Shown here: positions 55,831 to 64,000 of the stretch, piece after piece
How the letters are laid out: the number at the start of each line of letters is the position of its first letter
How positions within the stretch are numbered: the first letter of the stretch is position 1
Origin: Shewanella sediminis HAW-EB3
GTDB lineage: Bacteria; Pseudomonadota; Gammaproteobacteria; Enterobacterales; Shewanellaceae
Assembly (NCBI RefSeq): GCF_000018025.1
Contig: NC_009831.1
Location: 3,100,001-3,164,000 of the forward strand
Length of the DNA: 64,000 nucleotides
Reading direction: 5' to 3'
The notes under the pieces: model-generated
The model's database searches: none
What the model was told of the DNA's origin: nothing
Seen by the model: the letters and a program-made list of their open reading frames with translations, nothing else
Translations under genes and position numbers: made by a program

Positions 55831-56008
55831 ATATAATAGATAAACACGATTCGCATCGATATAAAACTAGACTAAGTCTTGTTTTACCTGAGTTTAATAC
55901 TATATCCACAAAAAATGTCGGCACCAGGCCGACACTTAACTAACAATTACAATTCACTACAAAATTTACGATAAAAAATTAACTCAAGCAACAAGGCGAC
56001 ACACAGAC

Positions 56009-56392
56009 TCAAACAGTTTCGCTCGTCTCTGACTCTTTCATCCATTGTAATGCCTGTCCTGTTTCACTTCGCTCGAAGACCTTAACCGGACAGGGGATCA
56101 TATAGGCTAACGCATTCGCCATCCCGGCGACCAACCGACTATCAGTAATAAACGCCACACGATAAAAGTCGGTCAGATGAAACAGACCGAGTTTTGCATC
56201 ATCCCAGAGGGTTCCAACAGAAATACCCTCAAAGGCTTCATCAAATTCGTACCAAAGTTTAATGCACGCATGATCTTTCAATTTTTCTTCGATGACAGGC
56301 AACAGCTCTTGGTCATAATCTTCACCCGTGACCACTCCCGACGCCCTGATAGCGACCGTATCATGATCAAAGCCACTTAATAATTTAAGCAT
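56009..56392 (-). CDS. SpoIIAA-like STAS protein
   Basis: The 127-residue protein (MLKLLSGFDHDTVAIRASGV...) has the SpoIIAA-like (PF11964) layout: TGEDYDQELLPVIEEKL, CIKLWYEFDEAFEGIS and RVAFITDSRLVAGMANALAYM. Such proteins are small lipid-binding or regulatory STAS domains in diverse bacteria. No partner is evident. It is followed on the same strand by a gap of 267 bases to the retropepsin gene. Confidence 0.85.
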   Translation of the reverse strand: MLKLLSGFDHDTVAIRASGVVTGEDYDQELLPVIEEKLKDHACIKLWYEFDEAFEGISVGTLWDDAKLGLFHLTDFYRVAFITDSRLVAGMANALAYMIPCPVKVFERSETGQALQWMKESETSETV

Positions 56393-56421
56393 CGCGCACT
56401 CCTTGCATCTGCTAACCGAAA

Positions 56422-56709
56422 TTAATACACAAAATGAAATACAAACAAACTAAAAAGAGTGGCTGTACAGAAGCAATGACATACATGAAGGCTTCTACAT
56501 ACCCCCTCTTGATAATGTTTGAAATGTCGTGAAAATTGTACGCCTAACCAGACAAGTATAAATGGAATAAAGGGCAAAGTGATCACAAATGGAAAGAAGC
56601 CCCATCCTAAACCAAAGGCATAGTGGCTAAAGAGGTGTACTAGCCCCCAAAATACCAGTAAGGCAAAATAGACAACAAAATGTTGTTGCTCGAAAGAATT
56701 TTTCCACAT
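56422..56709 (-). CDS. Small membrane protein, unknown
   Basis: The 95-residue protein has two to three hydrophobic segments (FVVYFALLVFWGLVHLFSHY, FFPFVITLPFIPFILVWLG, and a Cys/His/Phe-rich tail CHCFCTATLFSLFVFHF). The composition looks coding but the start is not strongly marked. It precedes the SpoIIAA-like gene by 29 bases. Confidence 0.6.
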   Translation of the reverse strand: MWKNSFEQQHFVVYFALLVFWGLVHLFSHYAFGLGWGFFPFVITLPFIPFILVWLGVQFSRHFKHYQEGVCRSLHVCHCFCTATLFSLFVFHFVY

Positions 56710-56804
56710 ATTCAGGTGAATACTCCTAATGTTAATCCAACATTAGGCGTATTCTTCATAGGGCACAAGTTGCCAGGTGTAAAATTCTGTAAGCAATTAT
56801 ACAG

Positions 56805-57161
56805 TTACTCGGTGATAAGAACTTTTGAAATTTCCTGATCGAACAGATTTTTAATCAGGCCAGAAAATTCGGTGATAAATAACGTTTGTTTGGGGGTAGC
56901 TTTTCGGTTTGCCACGCTCGCCAAGATCTCTTCGAGATCATAGACGATGGCGTCAATCTCACGAATAACTTGATTACGTTGAGCAAAGGTTAGCGATGGA
57001 TTCTGACCACACACCATAATAATCTGTGCAGAAAGCTGCTCTTCAAATAATTCCATAACGGTATCATCTGTCAAAGCCGCAGCTTCTTTCCCCTCAAATA
57101 GCCCTAAATGCTCTGAGAGGAACTGAATGAGATGCATATACCCATCTTTATCTGTAACCAT
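56805..57161 (-). CDS. DUF3802-family protein
   Basis: The 118-residue protein begins MVTDKDGYMHLIQFLSEHLG, the pattern I associate with DUF3802, a family largely restricted to Shewanella and Vibrio relatives. It is acidic and helical with no signal peptide. Function is unknown. It supports the taxonomic placement. Confidence 0.75.
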   Translation of the reverse strand: MVTDKDGYMHLIQFLSEHLGLFEGKEAAALTDDTVMELFEEQLSAQIIMVCGQNPSLTFAQRNQVIREIDAIVYDLEEILASVANRKATPKQTLFITEFSGLIKNLFDQEISKVLITE

Positions 57162-57291
57162 CTTCGACCCTATTCATGTACTCAGTTAGAGCATGGTAGA
57201 TACTATGCTCATTATCCAGTTTAAAAGACATTTATTTGGCATTATGAAACAGTTTTTACCTAGAGTCTCGATTTTACTTTGTACTTTGAGC

Positions 57292-57867
57292 TTAACGACT
57301 TAAATTCAAAATAAATGAGACTGGAACAGACTTGCTAATTGATGTGAGACCTGCGATGTCTCTCAATTTATCGATCCCTGATGAGAGCCCGTATTGCGCT
57401 GCATTAACAATAGTCGGTTGTGTACTGGAAACCAACAGGCGCTGCTCGCTAAGTTTAGCAACTGTGACAAAGAGTGTTTTTGTTTGCATTTTACCATGCA
57501 GGTTTATATCGGCAGCGATCTCCATCACTCCAGTCTCACCGACCAGAATATTTGCGAGCTTATCCATATCGACAGTCGCGTTCAGTGTAAGCTTAGGAAA
57601 TGCGCCGACTTCGAAGAGAATATCTTTTAAGCGACTATCACGGATATCTACATTGGTCCAAACACTGGCAAGCTCAATGGTTAAGGTAAAATGCCCCTGT
57701 TCGGTTAATTGACCGGAAAATGTCTTAAAATGGTTGATCTCGGCAACATCGACTTTCTTCGTTGAAATGAAACTGATATTTGAGGTGTCGTTATCGATAG
57801 ACCATGGCGTAGCCGACGCCATAAAACCAAACGACAAAAGCAATATCCCAATAATTGAAGTTCTCAT
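57292..57867 (-). CDS. YceI-family periplasmic protein
   Basis: The 191-residue protein has a signal peptide (MRTSIIGILLLSFGFMASA) and the YceI lipocalin-like strands: TPWSIDNDTSNISFISTKKV, INHFKTFSGQL, SVWTNVDIRDSRLKDILFEV and PKLTLNATVDM. YceI proteins bind polyisoprenoids. It stands alone. Confidence 0.92.
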   Translation of the reverse strand: MRTSIIGILLLSFGFMASATPWSIDNDTSNISFISTKKVDVAEINHFKTFSGQLTEQGHFTLTIELASVWTNVDIRDSRLKDILFEVGAFPKLTLNATVDMDKLANILVGETGVMEIAADINLHGKMQTKTLFVTVAKLSEQRLLVSSTQPTIVNAAQYGLSSGIDKLRDIAGLTSISKSVPVSFILNLSR

Positions 57868-58027
57868 ATTCTCCCCTTAAGCGGTGTTTGAAATTAATTA
57901 TGGTGTTCCGCGATTAAAATTCACACAGTAACAAGTATAAGAATGAAAATGAGAATTTGTAAATGTATCGTGATGAAGGGAGTTAACGAGAGAGTCGAGG
58001 GATAAGCCTTATATCCCTCTACACTTA

Positions 58028-58290
58028 TATACCCAAGCCACTTGGAAATACAGGATTCAGTGGGAATTTAATGTGCTTTAGTCAAGACATTGATTGTAGG
58101 TAATGGTTGTTCCCTTGGCAAAATCAATAACGCAGAGTAAAACACATTAAAACCCATCGTAGAAGGCTTTGCGCAAGCCCACTTCGTTGTTGCATTAGCT
58201 TAAAAGGGGTCACCATTCCTACGCCAATGCGCCTAGAATTGAACTCACGCAAGGCCTCTGAAACGAGCATTTTCAGGTCGTTTGGGTATA
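58028..58290 (-). mobile_element. MITE-like element (copy 2, opposite orientation)
   Basis: The 263-base element has ends TATACCCAA (58028) and TTGGGTATA (58290) with longer imperfect inverted repeats (ACTTGGAAAT and ATTTTCAGGT). Its minus strand has TTCAATTCTAGGCGCATTGG and GAATGGTGACCCC, aligning with the element at 54549-54817. It fills most of the gap between yceI and pdxH. Confidence 0.7.
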
Positions 58291-58304
58291 CAAACAATGA
58301 CAAT

Positions 58305-58946
58305 CTATGGTGCGAGTCGGCTTATATCCCAGCCAGAATTTTCTTTAGAGTAGAGAAAACGATCATGTAGTCTATGCTCACCACCCTGCCAAAATTCAAT
58401 ACTGGTGGGTTTAACAATATAGCCTCCCCAAAACTTAGGCAGTGGAACCTCACCCTGACTAAATTTCGCTTTCATCTCCGCAAACTTAGATTCAAGCGCC
58501 TGTCTCGCCGATATTTTGCTGGATTGTTTAGAGACCCAGGCCGCAATCTGGCTCTCTTTAGGTCTGGTGATAAAGTACTTCATCACTTCAGCCGTCGACA
58601 GAGGCTCGGCTTCGCCGGTGATCGCGACCTGACGTTCCAGTGAATGCCACGGAAACAATAAACTCACCTTCGAGTTTATTGCTATCTGCTGTGATTTTCG
58701 ACTTTCTAAGTTAGTGAAGAAAACAAAGCCTCCCTTATCGAACCGCTTCAGCAAAACGATCCGCTGGAAGGGTTGTCCGTCAGCGTCTACCGTTGCAACC
58801 GACATGGCCGTCGGATCGCTGAGTACCTCCGAGTCGCGGGCTTGTTCCATCCATTTTGAAAATAGCTCAATAGGATCACCGGGAAGGTCCTCTTTATGAA
58901 GCCCTCCAAGCGTATACTCACGTCTGATATCACTCAGCTTTGACAT
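58305..58946 (-). CDS. pdxH: Pyridoxamine 5'-phosphate oxidase
   Basis: The 213-residue protein ([20 protein letters not shown]...) is a full-length PdxH: FMN-binding [27 protein letters not shown], and the C-terminal [20 protein letters not shown]. It converts PNP/PMP to PLP, the cofactor of the SpeA and other enzymes nearby. It stands alone. Confidence 0.97.
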   Translation of the reverse strand: MSKLSDIRREYTLGGLHKEDLPGDPIELFSKWMEQARDSEVLSDPTAMSVATVDADGQPFQRIVLLKRFDKGGFVFFTNLESRKSQQIAINSKVSLLFPWHSLERQVAITGEAEPLSTAEVMKYFITRPKESQIAAWVSKQSSKISARQALESKFAEMKAKFSQGEVPLPKFWGGYIVKPTSIEFWQGGEHRLHDRFLYSKENSGWDISRLAP

Positions 58947-58973
58947 TTCTGCTTGTCCCTACTCTTGTTCAGA

Positions 58974-59003
58974 TAAAAGGTGATACTAACCATATCACCT
59001 TTC
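58974..59003 (-). terminator. Terminator after speB
   Basis: AAAGGTGAT and ATCACCTTT (58976-58984, 58994-59002) pair, followed on the minus strand by TTATCT. It ends the speA-AdoMetDC-speB operon. Confidence 0.8.
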
Positions 59004-59009
59004 GTTGTT

Positions 59010-59930
59010 TTACTTGTTCGAATCACACCACACATGCAACATCTCAAGACCCAGCGTTGCTCCGGCTAACGCTGTTATTTCTGCGCTGTCATAAGCTGGG
59101 GCAACTTCAACGACATCCATTCCGACGACGTTCATGCCCCGCAGGCCACGGATGATTTTCATCGCCTTGTCACTGGTCAAGCCACCACACACGGGCGTGC
59201 CGGTACCCGGGGCATAAGCAGGATCTAAGCAATCAATATCGAAAGTAATGTAGAGCGGCATATCCCCTACCCGCTGCTTGATCTGCGCCACGATCTCCTG
59301 GGCTGTCATGTCGTTTGCATTTGCCGCATCGATAACCTGGAACTGGTGGTCGTCATGATTGTATTCGGTTCGAATACCGATTTGTAGTGAATTTTCCGGT
59401 GCGATAATCCCTTCCTTTGGCGCATGGTAGAACATAGTACCATGGTCGTACTTGCTCCCCTGACTATAGGTATCGGTATGCGCATCGAAATGAAGTAGTG
59501 CCATTTTACCATGTTTTTTATAGTGCGCCCTTAACAATGGCAGTGTCACGAAGTGATCGCCACCAAAACTTAACAGGGCTTTATCGGCATCAAGGATTGC
59601 CGTTGCGAAGTCTTCGACACGCTGGGTAAAGTCGGCTGCATCACCACAGTCATAAACCAGATCGCCGGCATCGACAACTTTCAAACGCTCACTAAGCTTA
59701 AAGTCCCAAGGCCAACGCGTCTCTTCCCAGGCAAGATTGATCGAGGCTTGACGAATCGCTCCAGGTCCCATGCGGCCGCCAGAACGCCCCGTGGTGGCCA
59801 TATCAAAAGGCAGACCCAAGATCACAACATCGGCATCGCTTTGAATAGGGTTAAAATCTAAAGGTTGTCTTAGATAACCAAATGCATTGGAATAGAGAGA
59901 GTAATCAGGTTTATCTGCAATTGTGGTCAT
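59010..59930 (-). CDS. speB: Agmatinase
   Basis: The 306-residue ureohydrolase has the dinuclear manganese ligands in [22 protein letters not shown] and [18 protein letters not shown]. It hydrolyses agmatine to putrescine and urea. It is the last gene of the speA-speD-speB operon, 30 bases after the AdoMetDC gene. The start at ATG 59930 has AGGAGCT nearby. Confidence 0.95.
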   Translation of the reverse strand: MTTIADKPDYSLYSNAFGYLRQPLDFNPIQSDADVVILGLPFDMATTGRSGGRMGPGAIRQASINLAWEETRWPWDFKLSERLKVVDAGDLVYDCGDAADFTQRVEDFATAILDADKALLSFGGDHFVTLPLLRAHYKKHGKMALLHFDAHTDTYSQGSKYDHGTMFYHAPKEGIIAPENSLQIGIRTEYNHDDHQFQVIDAANANDMTAQEIVAQIKQRVGDMPLYITFDIDCLDPAYAPGTGTPVCGGLTSDKAMKIIRGLRGMNVVGMDVVEVAPAYDSAEITALAGATLGLEMLHVWCDSNK

Positions 59931-59960
59931 AAAAGCTCCATAAATTAATAAGAATCATCA

Positions 59961-60890
59961 TTACAAAGATTCAGGGATCAGCACTTCATTACTCTGCTGA
60001 TGATATTGATTGAAATAAACAGTATCACTTGGGGTGATCGGTAGAGAACAACTCGCCACCGATATACAAGCGGGAAAACCTTCTGAGGTGATTTCGGTAT
60101 TGAAACCAATAACATCCCAACTTCGAGGGTTTAATATATTTAACAGGTCGGAGAATATATTGAACGAGCCTTGAGTAAAGTGCAAGTTTGTTTCGATACT
60201 CACATAGGACCCCTTTTCCTGTGGGGTGATATGTATCGTCATATACTTCTCATTCCACAGACCATTGATTGAGTAACCAAAGGGCTCGAAAATATGATCA
60301 TCGAATACGAAATCCGGGAACAAACAATCGAGCCTAAGCATATCTCTGATCCCTCTGCTCGACTGCTTATCGCTTCTCAGGTATTTGGCGACATCGCCCT
60401 TGATGTGATACATCAACAGCTCACAACTATTCTGGGGAGGACACCATTGCGCTTTCGTGTCGGCGCAAAAAATATAGTGATGATGAGTATCTAAATGGCC
60501 AACACGATAGGCGCGCCCCGAGAGTTTTTCTCTGAGCCGTGACAAGTCGCATTCGAAACTGCTCGCTTGAAGGTGGGAAAGAGACTCACTCTTTCGCTGA
60601 TAACTGGCAGACGCTATCGCATTTTCACCCAACTTATCAACAAACAGGAGTACCGCATCGGCAAGCGTGGTCGTGCCACAGGTTAACATCAGAAACTTAT
60701 GGTCCCAGACAAAAAGGCTGGACTCACTTAAAATGTAAGCGTCACAATAAGCATTAGACATCTTTGAAAGAATTTCTGCATTTGCGCTTGCGACTATCGC
60801 AGCCCAAAAACCATCGCCCAATTGTCGTAAAGAGGGGGTCGTAGAGGATACGACCACTTCAATTTTTTTCTCTGAACCTTCAAAAAACAT
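59961..60890 (-). CDS. Eukaryotic-type S-adenosylmethionine decarboxylase
   Basis: The 309-residue protein aligns with the eukaryotic proenzyme family (PF01536), not the short bacterial SpeD. FFEGSEKKIEV matches the N-terminal active-site FEG-EK; ILSESSLFVWDHKFLMLTCG contains the self-cleavage site Glu56-Ser57 (pyruvoyl from Ser57) and the catalytic Cys71; RGIRDMLRLD, FEPFGYSINGL and TIHITP...SYVSIETNLH match the alpha-subunit core. It makes decarboxylated AdoMet, the aminopropyl donor. It lies between speA and speB. Confidence 0.9.
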   Translation of the reverse strand: MFFEGSEKKIEVVVSSTTPSLRQLGDGFWAAIVASANAEILSKMSNAYCDAYILSESSLFVWDHKFLMLTCGTTTLADAVLLFVDKLGENAIASASYQRKSESLSHLQASSFECDLSRLREKLSGRAYRVGHLDTHHHYIFCADTKAQWCPPQNSCELLMYHIKGDVAKYLRSDKQSSRGIRDMLRLDCLFPDFVFDDHIFEPFGYSINGLWNEKYMTIHITPQEKGSYVSIETNLHFTQGSFNIFSDLLNILNPRSWDVIGFNTEITSEGFPACISVASCSLPITPSDTVYFNQYHQQSNEVLIPESL

Positions 60891-60940
60891 ACAGTTGAGT
60901 TACCCAGTTGCAGGCCCATTATGAGCCTGCTCTAATTACC

Positions 60941-62854
60941 CTATGAGAAGTCTTCCAGGTAAGTATAACCTTTCAACCCTAGCTGTAGCTCTTCGAGTAT
61001 ATTCGCTCGCTCAGCTTCTTGAATATGCTTATTGACCAACTCTTCATAGGTACGCATAAATGATACTGCATCGAGGTTCACATACCTAAGTACGTCCGCC
61101 ACCGTGTCTCCAGCCAAAACCGATTCAATATTGGTTCTGCCATCGTCATCGAGCCGTACGACTGCCGAGTTAGTGTCGCCAAACAGGTTATGCATATCAC
61201 CCAAGATCTCCTGATATGCCCCAACAAGGAAGAAGCCTATCAGATACGGACTCTCTGCACTCCAGGTCGGCACCGGTATTGTGGTTTCAATTCCCTGACC
61301 GTCGACATATTGATCGATTGTACCATCTGAGTCACAGGTAATATCTAACATGACCGCACGGCGCTCAGGCGCCTTATCGAGACCAGATAACGGCATGATA
61401 GGAAACACTTGATCGATTCCCCAGGCATCAGGCAGTGACTGAAATAGCGAGAAGTTGACGAAAAACTTATCAGCCAACTTTTCATTTAACTCATCGATGA
61501 TGGGGCGATGGAAACGATATTTCGGACTCATCACATCACGAAGTTCATGGCAAACTCTAAGGTTAACCTGCTCCGCCCATGCTCTTTCAGATAAACTCAA
61601 CTGACCTAAGGCAAACAGTGAATGCACCTCGCTCAGATCGCTTTGACAATCATGATAGATCTCAATCAAGGCACGTTGATCGGCTCTGCCACTGACTTCG
61701 CTCCAAGATTGCCACATGTTATGCAGAAGCTGTGGCGCCTCGGTCTCTGGTTCCTCAATAACTTCTGGCTTATACGCTTCGGTGCCGATGACATCGGTGA
61801 TCAACACAGCATGATGTGCCGTAAGGAAACGACCCGACTCCGAGATAATTCTTGGCATTGGCTCCTTATATTCATTACAAAGATCGGTAAGTACACTCAC
61901 GATATTATTAGCGTACTCGGTCAATCCGTAGTTCATCGAGCTGGAACTTTGGCTACGGGTGCCGTCATAATCGACAGCCAGACCACCACCGACATCGAAG
62001 CACTTAACGTTAGCCCCAAGCTTTTGAAGTTCGCAATAGAAGCGCCCTGCTTCACTCACTCCCTGGCGAATATCCCGAATATTGGCAATCTGAGAACCAA
62101 GGTGAAAATGTAACAACTGCAATGAATCCAGCATCTGCGATTGTTTTAATGAGTCGATAACGGTAAGTACCTGAGAAGCCGAAAGACCAAACTTCGATTT
62201 CTCTCCGCCACTGGCCTGCCACTTGCCTTTACCTTGAAACGCAAGACGTACCCGACAACCTAATCTAGGCGTAACACCAAGCTTTTCAGCTTCTTCCAGA
62301 ATGATCTTAAGTTCAGATAACTTTTCTAAAACGATATAAACTTTATGACCCAGTTTTTCACCGATTAAAGCCAGACGAATGTATTCGACATCTTTATAAC
62401 CATTACAGATGATCACTGAACTGGCTTTCTGAGCCATGGCAAGTACAGCCATCAACTCTGGCTTACTACCCGCTTCGAGCCCCAATTGTGGCACTTCTTT
62501 AGAAACCTGACTGGCCAAGATCTCTTCGACAACCGTTTGCTGCTGATTGACCTTGATCGGATAGACCAACAGGTAATCAGATTGATATTCATACTTTTGT
62601 ATTGCCTGATTGAACGCCTGACAAACGCTGTTTACCCTATGATGTAAGATCTGAGGGAATCTAATCAGCACTGGCAAGGCAACGCCAGACTTGACCATAT
62701 CTTTGGCAAGTTCATTTAGCCCTATACTGTATTCAGGGTGAGAGGGATCGGGCGAGACGGTTACTTCCCCGGTATCACTAATCCCATAAAGCCCCTGACT
62801 CCAATAATTAACGTTGTACCCGGTGCGGGCATCATTAATAGACCAATCACTCAT
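60941..62854 (-). CDS. speA: Biosynthetic arginine decarboxylase
   Basis: The 637-residue protein is a full-length SpeA: PLP Lys101 in [11 protein letters not shown], and [29 protein letters not shown] and HYHD-type later regions. It makes agmatine from arginine; the next two genes convert agmatine to putrescine and supply dcAdoMet. The gene heads the operon. Confidence 0.97.
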   Translation of the reverse strand: MSDWSINDARTGYNVNYWSQGLYGISDTGEVTVSPDPSHPEYSIGLNELAKDMVKSGVALPVLIRFPQILHHRVNSVCQAFNQAIQKYEYQSDYLLVYPIKVNQQQTVVEEILASQVSKEVPQLGLEAGSKPELMAVLAMAQKASSVIICNGYKDVEYIRLALIGEKLGHKVYIVLEKLSELKIILEEAEKLGVTPRLGCRVRLAFQGKGKWQASGGEKSKFGLSASQVLTVIDSLKQSQMLDSLQLLHFHLGSQIANIRDIRQGVSEAGRFYCELQKLGANVKCFDVGGGLAVDYDGTRSQSSSSMNYGLTEYANNIVSVLTDLCNEYKEPMPRIISESGRFLTAHHAVLITDVIGTEAYKPEVIEEPETEAPQLLHNMWQSWSEVSGRADQRALIEIYHDCQSDLSEVHSLFALGQLSLSERAWAEQVNLRVCHELRDVMSPKYRFHRPIIDELNEKLADKFFVNFSLFQSLPDAWGIDQVFPIMPLSGLDKAPERRAVMLDITCDSDGTIDQYVDGQGIETTIPVPTWSAESPYLIGFFLVGAYQEILGDMHNLFGDTNSAVVRLDDDGRTNIESVLAGDTVADVLRYVNLDAVSFMRTYEELVNKHIQEAERANILEELQLGLKGYTYLEDFS

Positions 62855-63285
62855 ATTCTTTAAACCTGTATATAAGCCAGATAGAGTAGTACCGTGCTTG
62901 ATTGTCGGTACTGTTATTTAAAACTAATTTAGCAAAGCTATTCGTCTTTAGGCGCAAAACATCAATTTACGTCGAGCCCGTCAATATGAATGCAGTAAAA
63001 CATCATTATACTAGCTTAAATCTGTGCGTTATAGACGAAATAACCAAATTAAAGGAGCGCGATTAAACACCTCAAATGACTATTTTGCAAGTAGTTGCAC
63101 CACATAATTTGTGAAGTTTAACTTGCACTATTTCGATGAAGATTACCATGAAAGTTAGCGGGAGCACTCTGCGCGACTAAATTTCACTCAATTAGTCCTG
63201 TTAGATTCAAATCACTTACAGATTAATGACTCTTTTTCCACTATAATCAGCAGCCATAGATATGTCGTAAGCAATAGAGAACTCC
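62855..63285. other. Divergent promoter region of speA and the CvfB-like gene
   Basis: This 431-base gap should hold both promoters. A TTAAAGGAGCGC stretch near 63050 looks like a ribosome site but no convincing frame follows. I see no riboswitch or other structure that I can name. Confidence 0.4.
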
Positions 63286-64000
63286 ATGATACAGATAGGC
63301 AAAACCAGCACACTCGAAGTCGTCAAAATCGTTGAATTTGGCGTTTATTTAGATGGACAGGAACTCGGTCAAATACTTCTACCGACCAAGGTCATGCCAA
63401 AAGAGTGTAACTTAGGCGATATGTTAGAGGTGTTTATCTATCTGGACTCAGAAGATAAGCTCATTGCTACCACGCGTAAGCCTTTAGCTGAAGTTGGCCA
63501 ATTCGCCTATTTAGAAGCCGTCGCTACCGGACCATTCGGTGCATTTCTAAACTGGGGTTTAGACAAAGATCTACTGCTTCCTTTCGGTGAACAACACCGT
63601 GAAATAGAGGAAGGTCGCTCTTACCTTGTCTACATTTACCAGAGTCATGTCGATGATCGCATCGTAGCCTCTTCAAAGATCGACAGATTTCTCGACACGA
63701 CACCACCTCCCTATGATGCAGGCGAAGAGGTGAATCTGATTATCGGTGGTACTACCGATCTCGGTTACAAGGCAATTATTAATCACAGCCATTGGGGCGT
63801 GATCTTCAAAAATGAAGTGTTCCGCACACTAAGCTTCGGTCAGCGAATGAAAGGTTTCATTAAACAGGTTCGCAGTGATGACAAAATTGACCTTATCTTG
63901 CAAAAAGGGGTCAAAGAAGAGTTAGATAAGCATTCGACGACTATCATGTTTAAGCTTAAACAAGCCGGTGGTTTCCTACCGTTAAATGATAAGACGGATG
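63286..64000 (+). CDS. CvfB-type S1 RNA-binding protein (partial, runs off right edge)
   Basis: From ATG 63286 the frame is open to the window end (238 codons). The start MIQIGKTSTLEVVKIVEFGV is typical of the CvfB/YitL family, with tandem S1-like domains (about 1-65, 68-135 with TGPFGAFLNWGLDKDLLLP, 145-210 with HSHWGVIFKNEVFRTLSFG). Such proteins bind RNA and influence virulence or general gene expression. The C-terminus is beyond the window. Confidence 0.9.
   Translation, partial: MIQIGKTSTLEVVKIVEFGVYLDGQELGQILLPTKVMPKECNLGDMLEVFIYLDSEDKLIATTRKPLAEVGQFAYLEAVATGPFGAFLNWGLDKDLLLPFGEQHREIEEGRSYLVYIYQSHVDDRIVASSKIDRFLDTTPPPYDAGEEVNLIIGGTTDLGYKAIINHSHWGVIFKNEVFRTLSFGQRMKGFIKQVRSDDKIDLILQKGVKEELDKHSTTIMFKLKQAGGFLPLNDKTD

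Noticed and set aside
61622..62113. 163-codon plus-strand frame
   Set aside because: Antisense of speA, which is full length with its PLP lysine.

Overview
The window looks like a chromosomal segment of a marine gammaproteobacterium, most likely Shewanella. This rests on the housekeeping blocks: pheS-pheT-ihfA with a Phe-rich leader peptide, speA / eukaryotic-type AdoMet decarboxylase / speB, pdxH, an LpxM-type acyltransferase, a DUF3802-like protein and a general porin. No rRNA, tRNA, CRISPR array or phage module was recognised. The genus call is inference; I could not run any search.

Layout. 1-6.4 kb: a secreted alpha/beta hydrolase overlaps the start of a large secreted Ig/cadherin-like protein that runs off the left edge. 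A 3' remnant resembling purC with its terminator follows, then a porin flanked by copies of an intergenic repeat. 6.4-10.8 kb: an integron-type gene-cassette array without an integrase (four good attC sites, five small cassette genes, two of them immunity-protein-like). It ends in a complete group II intron that splits an attC-like hairpin. 11-16.1 kb: SulP transporter plus universal stress protein, then pirin, DoxX and a divergent LysR regulator. 16.1-23.3 kb: an aldehyde:ferredoxin-oxidoreductase operon (cytochrome b, Tat-exported four-cluster ferredoxin, YdhV-type tungsto/molybdoenzyme, small orphan), an outer-membrane-type protein and a divergent LysR regulator. Matching repeats flank this whole block.

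23.5-36.1 kb is accessory. It holds an HPF/RaiA-like gene bracketed by attC-like sites, a host-attachment/BaeRF-type protein, a DUF2784 protein, AraC, transglutaminase, TetR plus a dehydrogenase with palindromic operators, a stand-alone condensation-fold acyltransferase, and a gamma-glutamylcyclotransferase gene broken by one in-frame stop. A second cassette array with two genes, an SDR, a flavodoxin-fold reductase with divergent LysR, and a grpB remnant follow.

36.3-44.9 kb: a 1022-residue lipoprotein joining PKD-like, Lcl/DUF1566-like and arylsulfotransferase-like modules lies before a BaeSR-like two-component pair. Then come a TPR-like membrane protein, LysR, and YdhR with a small membrane protein. 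45-64 kb is core-like: lpxM-type gene, ihfA-pheT-pheS, a chemoreceptor, an unorthodox sensor protein, a tandem retropepsin-like periplasmic protein, small conserved proteins, YceI, pdxH, the polyamine operon and a CvfB-type S1 protein running off the right edge. Two related MITE-like elements in opposite orientation lie at 54.5 and 58.0 kb.

The points most worth following are the integrase-less cassette arrays with the intron in an attC-like hairpin, the mixed cytoplasmic/Tat AOR operon, the Lcl-ASST lipoprotein with its adjacent sensor kinase, the duplicated retropepsin protein, and the AdoMetDC inside the agmatine pathway operon.
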